Assembly: GCF_003003055.1 (NCBI RefSeq)
Contig: NZ_PVTV01000002.1
Coordinates: 1 to 64,000 of the forward strand
Direction of reading: 5' to 3'
DNA: 64,000 bases
From: Jezberella montanilacus
Lineage (GTDB): Bacteria > Pseudomonadota > Gammaproteobacteria > Burkholderiales > Burkholderiaceae_B
Program-made: the position numbers and the translations under genes
Notes under the pieces: model-generated
What the model saw: only the letters and a program-made list of their open reading frames with translations
The model's database searches: none
What the model was told of the DNA's origin: nothing
Shown: piece after piece, positions 1 through 8,072 of the stretch
Numbering within the stretch: the first letter of the stretch is position 1
Layout: the number at the start of each line of letters is the position of its first letter

Positions 1-30
1 TCGTCCGTAAATCGTGCTTTCTTCATCACT

Positions 31-60
31 GCTCCTTGCTGTCAAGGAGCCATTGTCTCT
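31..60 (+). other. oriT: Candidate origin of transfer (oriT) with nic site
   Basis: A perfect 8-bp inverted repeat (GCTCCTTG, loop CTGT, CAAGGAGC, positions 31-50) is followed directly by CATTGTCTCTAA. In the IncW plasmid R388 the relaxase TrwC recognises a hairpin followed two bases later by TTGTCT and nicks after the final T. Hairpin, spacing and TTGTCT core match, which would put the nick after position 58. A TrwA-like and a TrwC-like gene lie downstream, as in R388. The match is by eye; the actual nick has not been shown. Confidence 0.55.
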
Positions 61-91
61 AATTTCGCGTGGTCTGAAAATCCCAGGGCAG

Positions 92-108
92 GTCAGCCTC
101 AGGCTGAC
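92..108. repeat. Perfect 7-bp hairpin in the oriT region
   Basis: GTCAGCC and GGCTGAC are separated by three bases. No T-run follows on either strand, so it does not look like a terminator. It may bind the accessory RHH protein or be part of an extended oriT. Confidence 0.45.
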
Positions 109-192
109 GAACGTCGAAATTAGCGTGATTAGTTTCAAGCGGCAGCAACCGAAATGTTTATGCCCACACCTGACGCCCAAACTGGCAACGTC

Positions 193-211
193 AGGTGCAT
201 ATCTTGCACCT
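193..211. repeat. Perfect 7-bp hairpin in the oriT region
   Basis: AGGTGCA and TGCACCT flank a five-base loop. No T-run follows. A smaller repeat (AGCG-AGTA-CGCT, 240-251) with GTCTAC after it lies just downstream and resembles a second, weaker relaxase-type site. Confidence 0.45.
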
Positions 212-538
212 AGTAACCTCTAGCAGCCTTATGCAACCTAGCGAGTACGCTGTCTACAAATTAGAACCGCGGGCTCCTTCATAATTTGGTGTGAAGCATT
301 TGCAATCGATTGAACACGCTGTAAACATGAGATTTAGAAGATCGTAAACACGTTTGTGTTGCGAGTGAGATACACCGTATACAAAAAATAAAAATAAATT
401 TTTTAGAGAAAATATTACCTGTGAGTTTCTTTATATTTCTTAAGTGTCACCAAGTACTTTGATGATACCGGAACGTGCTATTCCCTAATTGGAGGTCCAT
501 CACTAACATTGATTTGTCACCCACAAAGGAGCAAATCT

Positions 539-811
539 ATGATTGATAAAACCGTTGCAAAGACATTTCGATTCTCCGTTGGCCTCTACTCATTACTAGC
601 GTCAGAGTCAGAAAGACTAAAGACCTCAGAGGCTGATGTCGTTCGTCTTTCCCTTCGAAATTATTTTGATGATCGACAAAAAGATGACCAGCTGATGGTA
701 CTTGAGCAGCGCATAATCCAGCGATTAGATGCACAGTCCAGTCAGATAGTCTCGATGTTGCAGCAAGTGCTAGCACTTGCTCAGCCTCACGACGGAGACA
801 ATCATGCATAA
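539..811 (+). CDS. TrwA-like relaxosome accessory protein (ribbon-helix-helix)
   Basis: A 90-residue protein whose first half fits a ribbon-helix-helix DNA-binding fold (strand KTFRFSV, then helices ending in VVRLSLRNYF) and whose second half is a helical tail likely to oligomerise. In MOBF systems such a protein (TrwA in R388) binds oriT, helps the relaxase nick and stimulates the coupling protein. The start at 539 is chosen because AAGGAG lies at 526-531 with ideal spacing; an in-frame ATG at 509 has no such site. Its stop overlaps the start of the coupling-protein gene by 8 bp. The family is assigned from fold, size and gene order, not from strong sequence identity. Confidence 0.6.
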   Translation: MIDKTVAKTFRFSVGLYSLLASESERLKTSEADVVRLSLRNYFDDRQKDDQLMVLEQRIIQRLDAQSSQIVSMLQQVLALAQPHDGDNHA

Positions 812-2696
812 AGGAGAAAAAAGATTGCCTGGCGATCTTGGCTTTGGTCTGATACTGGGTTGTTTAACATCAGTAATTATTTTTGTGGGCTTGTCGTGGC
901 TGCTGTGGCAGATACCATTTCCATTCAAAATGGGAAATTATCTAGACCATTTGCTTGGATGGCTCTCGATGGAAATCAACTCGCTGATCCCCTTGATTTT
1001 CAAGGACAGAGGGCACGGATACCTTTTTTATCTTGCGCAGTTACGAGATCCAGTCCAACCTTGGATGTTAGTTAGCAGATTCTACGTGGCATTAGCAGCT
1101 GCTGGTCTGTTCGGTATTCTCGTCGGCTATATCGGTTCACGAGGGCAACTCACTGAGAGGCATATCGCGGGGCGTCAATTGCACGAAGGCCAGGCTGCTC
1201 TAAGGTTCATGGCAAGACGAGCAAAAATTCTAGCCGAAGCATCGGAACCTGGATTGCGACTCCATCCAAGTTTTAACTGGCAGTTATCCATCGACCGGGA
1301 GACCCGCCACACTTTGGTTTGGGGATCTCCGGGAGGCGGCAAAACCCAAATATTGATTCCGTGGATCCGAGCAGCGCGGGCACGCGGCGATAAGTTGATT
1401 ATTTTTGATAACAAAGGTGACTTCACTTCGTGGCTTCCAGACCCTTTTATTCTTGTCGCACCCTGGGATAGTCGCTCAGTAGTTTGGGACGTAGCCAAGG
1501 ATTGTAGAAATCAACAGGATGCACGTGAGTTGGCCGCTAGGCTTATCGCTGATGGCCACGATCCGCTGTGGCATATGTCTGCCCGGCAGATTCTGACCGC
1601 AGTCATCATTCGGTTGCAACGTGAGCAACCTGGTGTTTGGACATGGGCATCGCTGTATTCAAAAGCCTGCGGTTCGCAGGATGAGTTGATGCAGACTGTA
1701 AAACTATACATGCCCGAGGCGCGACACTTATTCGAGTCCCCAGGAAAAACGACTCAATCAGTGCTCATCAATCTTGGTTCGAATTTGAGTATGGTTGGAA
1801 CACTTGCAGCAGCATGGGGCGCAGCGGAACCCAAGAAAATGTTCTCATTTTCTAATTGGCTGATGACCGAGTCACCGAAACGTCGAACGATTGTGCTACA
1901 AGGGTCTGGGCGCTATATTGAACTTGCTCGGGCGTACCTTCAATCGGTGCTGACGTTGGTGTCTTCACGAATAAACTCGCCGCAGTTCCCCGATAGTAAT
2001 AAGCGTCGCTTATGGTTTTTTCTCGATGAATTTCCTCAGCTTGGCTTAATCAAAGATTTCTCGCCTCTGCTAGAAATAGGTAGATCGAAAGGCGTCAGAG
2101 TTGTCATTGGTGCCCAGGACACAGAACAGATTAAAAATCTATACGGTGAACATACCGCAGACAGCTGGACCAGTATGGTCGGTACCCAAATCGTTGTACG
2201 GGTGAATCCTGGCTCAACAGCAAACATACTTGCAAAAGAGATAATCGGTACTCGCACTGTTGATCGCGTCATTGTTCATAAAGGTAAGGTTGAACCACCT
2301 CAGCGGGAATATCCACTGGTCATTGAGCCCGCTCAGCTTGGAGAGGACTTAGGTCCAACAAAAAATGGTGTTCGAGCGCTAGTGCTAGGCTTTAATGACG
2401 TAGCTATGTTGGATTGGCCTTTCAGTGAGATCCCGAAATTACGGCCATCGTCAGTGCCTGCATCATGGTTGCTGAATTCAAATAATTCAGAACGGCCAAG
2501 CAGCGAGAATCAAGATCCGCGTGGAAAGATTGATGAACCGCAAGTAAAGAATCTCAAGCCGCATCTAAAGCTGCGGCTTGCATCTTCGAGTGAGCTATCA
2601 AAAATGGCTGCTACTGGAACGACGCTTAACATTGCCGCAGAGGATTTATCCGATTTTTCTGACACTGCGAAAGGGGGCACTCATGAACCCCGTTGA
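804..2696 (+). CDS. Type IV coupling protein, TrwB/TraD/VirD4 family
   Basis: A 630-residue DNA-pumping ATPase that links the relaxosome to a type IV secretion channel. Two hydrophobic segments in the first 110 residues anchor it in the inner membrane. A Walker A motif (GSPGGGKT) lies near residue 175 and a Walker B motif (WFFLDEF) near 406. The C-terminal 80 residues are polar and probably contact the relaxase. The start at 804 follows GGAG at 793-796 and overlaps the upstream gene; ATG 777 lies inside that gene without a good site. Downstream it overlaps the ArdC-like gene by 14 bp. No VirB/Trw channel genes are visible, so the element either carries them outside the window or borrows a helper's channel. 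Confidence 0.92.
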   Translation: MHKGEKRLPGDLGFGLILGCLTSVIIFVGLSWLLWQIPFPFKMGNYLDHLLGWLSMEINSLIPLIFKDRGHGYLFYLAQLRDPVQPWMLVSRFYVALAAAGLFGILVGYIGSRGQLTERHIAGRQLHEGQAALRFMARRAKILAEASEPGLRLHPSFNWQLSIDRETRHTLVWGSPGGGKTQILIPWIRAARARGDKLIIFDNKGDFTSWLPDPFILVAPWDSRSVVWDVAKDCRNQQDARELAARLIADGHDPLWHMSARQILTAVIIRLQREQPGVWTWASLYSKACGSQDELMQTVKLYMPEARHLFESPGKTTQSVLINLGSNLSMVGTLAAAWGAAEPKKMFSFSNWLMTESPKRRTIVLQGSGRYIELARAYLQSVLTLVSSRINSPQFPDSNKRRLWFFLDEFPQLGLIKDFSPLLEIGRSKGVRVVIGAQDTEQIKNLYGEHTADSWTSMVGTQIVVRVNPGSTANILAKEIIGTRTVDRVIVHKGKVEPPQREYPLVIEPAQLGEDLGPTKNGVRALVLGFNDVAMLDWPFSEIPKLRPSSVPASWLLNSNNSERPSSENQDPRGKIDEPQVKNLKPHLKLRLASSSELSKMAATGTTLNIAAEDLSDFSDTAKGGTHEPR

Positions 2697-3588
2697 TTAT
2701 CGCAAGCAGCTCACAGACCGAATAATCGAGCAACTTGAATCTGGCGTGGCTCCAAGGATTAAGCCATGGGATGAAAACGTCCAAATACTCGGTCGAGTCC
2801 ATAACGCGATTACAGGTCGACCATACACAGGCGGAAATAGTCTCTGGTTGCAGTGCCATGGCTATGCTGACCCACGGTGGTGCACCTATAAGCAGGCACA
2901 AGCTGCGGGCTGGCAAGTAAAAAAGGGACAGAAGGCGGCCGTCGTTGAGTATTGGAAATGGGAGGAAACCGCAAAGGAAGAGGCAGGTCAAGTTATTCGT
3001 GACCGTCTGACTATTCCGAAGGTTTTTTACGTACATATATTTAACGCTCAACAAATTGAAGGAATGCCCGAGGTCGTTCCCATTCAGCCTAATTGGGTTC
3101 CAGAGGATCAAGCCGAGCGAATTCTTATTGGTTCCGGTGCAAGTATTTATCATGACCAAGAGGCGCGAGCGTTCTATTCTCCGACGTCCGATGACATTCA
3201 TTTGCCACCCCGTTCGATATTTTCTGATGCTACAAAATATTACGCGACTGCATTACATGAACTGGGACACTGGACCGGTCATGAAAGTAGACTAGGTCGC
3301 GAAATAAGTAATCGGTTTGGAACAGAGGACTACGCGCGTGAAGAGCTTCGCGCTGAGCTTGCCAGTTTCTTTGTGGCATCGCGGCTAGGTATCCCCAATG
3401 ATCCGATAAATCATGCTGCGTACATCGGCAGTTGGATCAAAGTACTGCAGCAAGACCATAATGAAATATTTCGCGCGGCCGGAGATGCGGAGAAAATCAC
3501 TGAGTTCGTTTTGCAGTTTCAGCATGAAAAGTCGAACCAGATTCAGTCTGAGTCTGAAGCGACGTTTGAACCAGAGGCAGCGCTGTAA
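2683..3588 (+). CDS. ardC: ArdC-like antirestriction protein (ssDNA-binding plus zinc metallopeptidase domain)
   Basis: The 301-residue product starts with the ArdC N-terminal ssDNA-binding domain (roughly residues 1-130, with RPYTGGNSLWL) and ends with a zincin-like domain. The zinc motif HELGH is at about 192-196, followed by a conserved EELRAELASFF helix that supplies a further acidic ligand. ArdC proteins enter the recipient with the transferred strand and protect it from restriction. The start at 2683 follows AGGGGG and overlaps the coupling-protein stop; the longer upstream reading is shadow. The stop overlaps the relaxase start as TAATG. The position between coupling protein and relaxase suggests that it is co-expressed, and perhaps co-transferred, with them. 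Confidence 0.9.
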   Translation: MNPVDYRKQLTDRIIEQLESGVAPRIKPWDENVQILGRVHNAITGRPYTGGNSLWLQCHGYADPRWCTYKQAQAAGWQVKKGQKAAVVEYWKWEETAKEEAGQVIRDRLTIPKVFYVHIFNAQQIEGMPEVVPIQPNWVPEDQAERILIGSGASIYHDQEARAFYSPTSDDIHLPPRSIFSDATKYYATALHELGHWTGHESRLGREISNRFGTEDYAREELRAELASFFVASRLGIPNDPINHAAYIGSWIKVLQQDHNEIFRAAGDAEKITEFVLQFQHEKSNQIQSESEATFEPEAAL

Positions 3589-6026
3589 TGTTGAGCCTAA
3601 AAGCAATAGGCGCGGCAAACTCTGACGTGGCCGCGTATTATGAGCAACTCGCACAAGATGACTATTACCAAGTTGGTCTTGAGCCCGCTGGCCAGTGGTT
3701 CGGCGAGCTTGCTAAAGACTTACTCCTATTTGGCGACGTTCAAAAGGGTCAGCTCCGAGCAATGTTTCAAGGGTTTCATCCTCTGACAAACGAGCCGTTA
3801 GCCAGCAATGCCGGCGCTCAGCATAAGGCGGGCTGGGATTTAACCTTTTCTGCACCCAAAAGCGTAAGTGTGCTTTGGGCAGTGGCGGACGTTGAAAAGC
3901 GTGAATTGTTCGCGGTTGCGCATGATGAGGCAGTGCGTTCGGCGATGGTCTATTTGCAAAGTAGGGCATTCTCAAGTCGCGACAGGCTGGGTGCCTCTAG
4001 CGTTGATAGATTGTTGGCAGCAGTATTTCAGCACGGCAGTAGTCGAGAGCTAGATCCTCAGTTGCACAGCCATGTGCTGGCCGCAAATTTGGCCGCACGT
4101 GGGGATGGGACGTTTTCAGCAATCGATTTTGATTCACGCTACAAAATGGCAGCTGGAGCGATTTACCGAGCGGAGCTTGCTTCGCGGTTAAAGCAGGCCG
4201 GTTATCAGATAGAGCGCGAGCAAAAGTCATTTCGAGTGACTGGTGTCGATCAGTCGGTGTGTGATAATTTTTCAAAACGGCGTAATCAGATCCTACAAAG
4301 CATGCAGGCCACGGGATATATCGGAGCTAAGGCTGCAAGCATTGCCGCCTTGGCGACTCGCGAAGCGAAAGTAGCCGTTGCGAGAGCTGGCTTGCATGAG
4401 GCTTGGCGTGAAGAGGCATCTGAGCTCGGGTTTGTCGGAGTATCGGTCACCGAGCAAAACACGTTGGGTAAGTCAGAGCCTAACGACAAGGTAGATATCG
4501 ATAGCGTCCTTCGTACGCTGACTGAGAGCTCTTCAACATTTACGATCATGCAACTCGAAGCCGCGCTTGCGATTGAGGCGCAGGGCCGACTTGGTGCAGC
4601 TCAGGTAGAAAAATTGATTGAGGACACCCTAATAAGTCGAGTCGCTGACCCGAGCAAAGTCGGGTTGATCGAGCTTCGGGATGGTAAGGAACAACGGCGT
4701 ACGACAACACGGTATACGACAAGAGAAATGCGGGACTTGGAGACTAGCCTGGTGGCCCAAGCAGCCTCACGTCAAACCGAAACCGAACATTCAGTGGACT
4801 GCGCTCAGGCTATAGCTGCATTTCCAACCTTAAGTGACGAACAACGGTTTGCCTTGAAGCACATTACCGAGTGTGTTGGTGCCGTCAAAGTTGTCCAGGG
4901 TATGGCGGGAACCGGAAAGTCCTATCTCTTGAGGGCTGCCAAGGATTGCTGGGAGCGGGCAGGCTATTCGGTTCTTGGAGCAGCGCTTGCCGGTAAGGCA
5001 GCTGATTCTCTTGAACAAGGCAGCGGCATCCCTAGCCAGACGCTGCATAGTCTTTTGCTACAACTTGATAAAGGGCAGAGAAAGTTAAACAGTTCGGATG
5101 TGGTGGTGTTAGATGAATCAGGGATGATAGGTAGTCGGCAGATGGAGCGACTGCTTTCACATGTTCATGAAGCTAGAGCTAAAGCGGTGCTAGTGGGTGA
5201 CTACATGCAACTTCAGCCAATCGATGCAGGGACAATATTCAGGGCTTTAGCTGAACGCTTAGGGAGCGTTAAATTAGAACAAATACGTAGGCAGGAGAAG
5301 TCAGCAGATCGTCAGATGATTCACGACGTCATTTCGGGAAGAACTAGCGAGGTTCTTACCGGCTTGCACGAACGTGGTCTGTTGCAGATACATTCAAAGA
5401 ATGACCTATTCAATAAGATGATTGCGATGTGGGATGAGCTGAGAGACATCGCTAACCCATCTGAAACTATGATGCTCGCTGGAACACGCGCGGAGGTCTA
5501 TCAGTTGAATCAATTGGCGCGGAATCGTCTGAAGGAGCAAAACGCCTTGCGCTCCGAAATAACCGTCAATACAGAAGCTGGAGAGCGTCAATTCGCGATC
5601 GGCGATAGAGTGGTTTTCACGAGAAATAACAAAGCAATCGCCGTAAAAAATGGTCAAACTGGCAGCCTAACTGGTTGGCAAATTAGTGCGCGAGGCGATA
5701 TTCAATTTACGGTTCAGACTGATTCCGGCAGGCAGGTTAGTTTTTCGTCAGGCAAATACAACCATCTTGATCATGGATATGCGTTATCCGTGCATAAGGC
5801 ACAGGGTCAGACGTTAGATAATGCTCTGATTATGTTGTCGGAATCGATGAGCGACCGGGAATGGGCTTATGTTGCTGCTAGCCGTCACAGACAGGAACTG
5901 CGTGTTTTCGCAGATCGTGATCAATCGGATCTGCTCAGCCTTATGCTTAGTCGTTCTCGCCCAAAAGACGTTACGCTGGATTACGTTCATCTTGACCAAG
6001 GATCGGATTTGGAGATGGATCGTTAG
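3588..6026 (+). CDS. MOBF conjugative relaxase-helicase, TrwC/TraI family
   Basis: An 812-residue bifunctional protein that nicks oriT, stays covalently bound to the 5' end and unwinds the strand. The N-terminal relaxase has the paired catalytic tyrosines (Y17/Y18 and Y26/Y27) at the spacing of TrwC. Its metal-binding histidine cluster lies near residues 148-162 (DPQLHSHV). The C-terminal helicase has Walker A GMAGTGKS near 438, Walker B VVVLDESGM near 503 and a late motif HKAQGQT. R388 TrwC is about 966 residues, so this is a compact member. Translation is probably coupled to the ArdC-like gene by a one-base overlap. All key residues appear intact. Confidence 0.95.
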   Translation: MLSLKAIGAANSDVAAYYEQLAQDDYYQVGLEPAGQWFGELAKDLLLFGDVQKGQLRAMFQGFHPLTNEPLASNAGAQHKAGWDLTFSAPKSVSVLWAVADVEKRELFAVAHDEAVRSAMVYLQSRAFSSRDRLGASSVDRLLAAVFQHGSSRELDPQLHSHVLAANLAARGDGTFSAIDFDSRYKMAAGAIYRAELASRLKQAGYQIEREQKSFRVTGVDQSVCDNFSKRRNQILQSMQATGYIGAKAASIAALATREAKVAVARAGLHEAWREEASELGFVGVSVTEQNTLGKSEPNDKVDIDSVLRTLTESSSTFTIMQLEAALAIEAQGRLGAAQVEKLIEDTLISRVADPSKVGLIELRDGKEQRRTTTRYTTREMRDLETSLVAQAASRQTETEHSVDCAQAIAAFPTLSDEQRFALKHITECVGAVKVVQGMAGTGKSYLLRAAKDCWERAGYSVLGAALAGKAADSLEQGSGIPSQTLHSLLLQLDKGQRKLNSSDVVVLDESGMIGSRQMERLLSHVHEARAKAVLVGDYMQLQPIDAGTIFRALAERLGSVKLEQIRRQEKSADRQMIHDVISGRTSEVLTGLHERGLLQIHSKNDLFNKMIAMWDELRDIANPSETMMLAGTRAEVYQLNQLARNRLKEQNALRSEITVNTEAGERQFAIGDRVVFTRNNKAIAVKNGQTGSLTGWQISARGDIQFTVQTDSGRQVSFSSGKYNHLDHGYALSVHKAQGQTLDNALIMLSESMSDREWAYVAASRHRQELRVFADRDQSDLLSLMLSRSRPKDVTLDYVHLDQGSDLEMDR

Positions 6027-6620
6027 TTAGAGTTAGCAGCATTTATATGTAATGCATTCTTTAGTCTCAGAAATATCGCCAAACGATTGATCAGAGACCA
6101 TTCGGCCTGACGCACGTTGATCCTCTCGGATTAGCCATATGAGGCAAGTGCTTATGCATAGGGTGATTGACAGGTTTTATGCCAAACTACTAACTGATGC
6201 AATTTCTGAAGTTAGATGGGCATTTGCTGAAGTAACCTTGCCTAGTGAGGGGCAATTAAAATCAACTGCATTAATGCACCGAAACCCAATGTTATGGAGT
6301 AGTCCGGGTACTGTTATAAAGTGAAAAAATCGGAGCGTTGAAAGAAATGAAGGATGTACTGATTGTAGGATCAGTAACCGAGAAAATAAAAATCGAAGAT
6401 AGTGTCATGATTAGCCAAAGTTCCCAAACCGCGCTTGAGTCGCATATCGAAATCACACCTGAATGGACAGCTATCGCGTAGGCCATTCGACTAAACTTGA
6501 TCGATAGTTTCGATTAGACATGAGTTTCCTAGAACCGAAGCATAAAACTGCCAGACCTAGTTTCTTGTTAGATCATCTGATTTTGTAATGATTCAGTAGA
6601 TAAAGAGTAGGGGATGTTAA
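6027..6620. other. Intergenic stretch without a confident gene
   Basis: Two short plus-strand frames exist: 6139-6324 (61 residues) and 6347-6481 (44 residues, with no recognised domain). Neither has a clear ribosome binding site or a recognisable family. A loose inverted repeat (GTCTCAG near 6065, CAGAGAC near 6092) lies just after the relaxase gene. Composition becomes more AT-rich from here into the MBL gene, marking a change of module. Confidence 0.5.
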
Positions 6621-7820
6621 TTGGATATGAATTTCATACATAGACGCCAACAATGGTCGGTCGGCCACGGTTTCTTTCACACAGCCACTATTGATATTGA
6701 GAGGTATTTATATCGTTACATATACGATTGTGGTGCTCAGCAAGGACGGGTAATAGAGCGCGAAATTGATCGATATGAAAAGAATGTAGACTTGGAGGGG
6801 AGTGGGAAGGAAATAGACATGTTAGTTATTTCACACTTCCATGCTGATCATATAAAGGGTATTCCAGAATTATTAAAGCGATTCAAAATAAAACATTTGG
6901 TAATTCCCTATTTGTCCGAAGAGGCAAAATCTTTAGTGTTGGCATACCTTGCAGCAATTGGTGTAGAGGAGTGGATTGTTTTTTCGAGTCTGATTCTCAC
7001 CCCTGAGGTTTGGCTAACCGATCTAGGATCCGATGCGCAACTTGTGCAAATTTCTGCTGAAAACGGCAATAGCTCGGATGAAGCTAGTATTCCACGTGCT
7101 GGAAATGGCCTATCAATTGGCATCGGAATCTCCAATCAGAGCACACCTAGTGCTATTTTTTTAGATGGTGTACCAATATGGCGATTTAAATTCCATGTAG
7201 AGGATAATTCACAGTATGTCGCAGCGATAGTTAAAGAGATTGCAACCGAACTGGCATTGAATGAGGCGCAGTTGAAGGCATGTTTACGAGATAACAAATG
7301 GATTAATGCCAATTGGGAAACTTTGAAAAAATGCTTTACTTCAATAGGAACTGCAAAACAAAATGCTACTAATCTTTCTATGTTCTCAGGACCTATTAAA
7401 GACATATATGTTGCACGCGCTACCTTCCAGCCCAATGAGAGGAATTTAGGCTGCCGGTGCTGTATGAGGGACGGAATAGGATGGTTAGGCACAGGTGATG
7501 CAAACTTGAAAACTTCAAAAGCATATACAGCTTTCGAGTCAAGTTTTAATAACTACTTGTCACAGATCGATACAGTCACAATTCCACATCATGGATCAAA
7601 GCATGATTACAACGCGAAAATTGGTGATTTGTGTATTCGGTATGTAATTACTTCAAATCACTTGATCGACCCCAAGGATAAACATCCGGCGAGCGAGGTA
7701 TTGGTGAATCTGAGGTCAAAGGGCGCTGCTATAGACATAGTGACCGATGACCCAAGCACCACGCAATTTGACAGTTTTTTTGGTTTCTTAAATTGTAAAA
7801 ACTACGTAACGGTCCGGTGA
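6621..7820 (+). CDS. MBL-fold metallohydrolase, ComEC/Rec2-type domain
   Basis: A 399-residue soluble protein with a metallo-beta-lactamase fold. The metal motif HFHADH is near residue 73, a later aspartate occurs in GTGDAN, and the PHHGS motif plus a distal histidine (DKHPASE) are those of the ComEC-type MBL domain. Two unusual clusters, GCRCC and the surrounding cysteines, may bind another metal. The start is TTG 6621, six bases after AGGGGA; ATG 6627 is the alternative. It has no signal peptide or membrane span, so it is not a full DNA-uptake protein; stand-alone relatives occur in mobile islands, where a nuclease or nucleotide hydrolase role is plausible. The last codons (VTVR, stop) lie inside an IS66-like terminal repeat, so the true C-terminus may have been lost. 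Confidence 0.8.
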   Translation: MDMNFIHRRQQWSVGHGFFHTATIDIERYLYRYIYDCGAQQGRVIEREIDRYEKNVDLEGSGKEIDMLVISHFHADHIKGIPELLKRFKIKHLVIPYLSEEAKSLVLAYLAAIGVEEWIVFSSLILTPEVWLTDLGSDAQLVQISAENGNSSDEASIPRAGNGLSIGIGISNQSTPSAIFLDGVPIWRFKFHVEDNSQYVAAIVKEIATELALNEAQLKACLRDNKWINANWETLKKCFTSIGTAKQNATNLSMFSGPIKDIYVARATFQPNERNLGCRCCMRDGIGWLGTGDANLKTSKAYTAFESSFNNYLSQIDTVTIPHHGSKHDYNAKIGDLCIRYVITSNHLIDPKDKHPASEVLVNLRSKGAAIDIVTDDPSTTQFDSFFGFLNCKNYVTVR

Positions 7821-7826
7821 ATACCG
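7806..7826 (+). repeat. IS66-like terminal repeat, solo copy at the end of the MBL gene
   Basis: This 21-bp sequence begins GTAACGGTCCGGT and matches the left end of the mini-element at 8047-8067 at 19 of 21 positions. It overlaps the final codons and stop of the MBL gene. No transposase or matching right end is associated with it, so it is a scar or a solo end. Confidence 0.6.
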
Positions 7827-7938
7827 TACGCTACCCCTGTGTTTAGTTTATGCTGGTGAAGCAATTTTTATCAAAGCCACTGTAGTTATTAGCATTGGCA
7901 ATAGAGCAACACATGGCAAATCTGCTATCTAGCCTATA

Positions 7939-8072
7939 GTCTCTGATATTACGCGCAGCGACTTATTAATCTTTCTGAGCGCAAACTGGTGGACTGTTTG
8001 ACACGATTGGGCTACGACATTGAAATAAAGCTTCGTTCGAACAAAGGTAACGGTCCGGTCAGTACCGCCTAG
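7939..8072 (+). pseudogene. 3' remnant of an XRE/HigA-type antitoxin gene
   Basis: The frame ending at 8072 reads LSERKLVDCLTRLGYDIEIK, the typical C-terminal dimerisation strand of HigA-like XRE antitoxins. The preceding VSDITRSDL, which looks like the end of the HTH, lies in another frame, so there is a frameshift near 7962. Upstream frames are closed by stops. The last codons fall inside the IS66-type repeat starting at 8047, so the gene was also cut by the insertion. It resembles the C-terminus of the intact XRE gene at 8720. Confidence 0.55.

Larger units (their letters stand above)
1..538. other. Non-coding leader of the mobilisation operon
   Basis: No convincing gene is seen here; the only reading frame of note (14-223) has no ribosome binding site and an atypical composition. 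The stretch is rich in hairpins: 31-50, 92-108, 193-211 and a small one at 240-251. Hairpin density next to a TrwA-like gene is what an oriT region looks like. The AT-rich part from about 380 to 440 could hold the promoter of the operon, but no clean -35/-10 pair stands out. Confidence 0.6.

Noticed and set aside
14-223. 69-residue frame at the left edge
   Set aside because: It crosses the oriT-like hairpins, has no ribosome binding site and resembles no protein.
6139-6324. 61-residue frame after the relaxase gene
   Set aside because: No ribosome binding site, no recognised family; kept only as part of the intergenic description.
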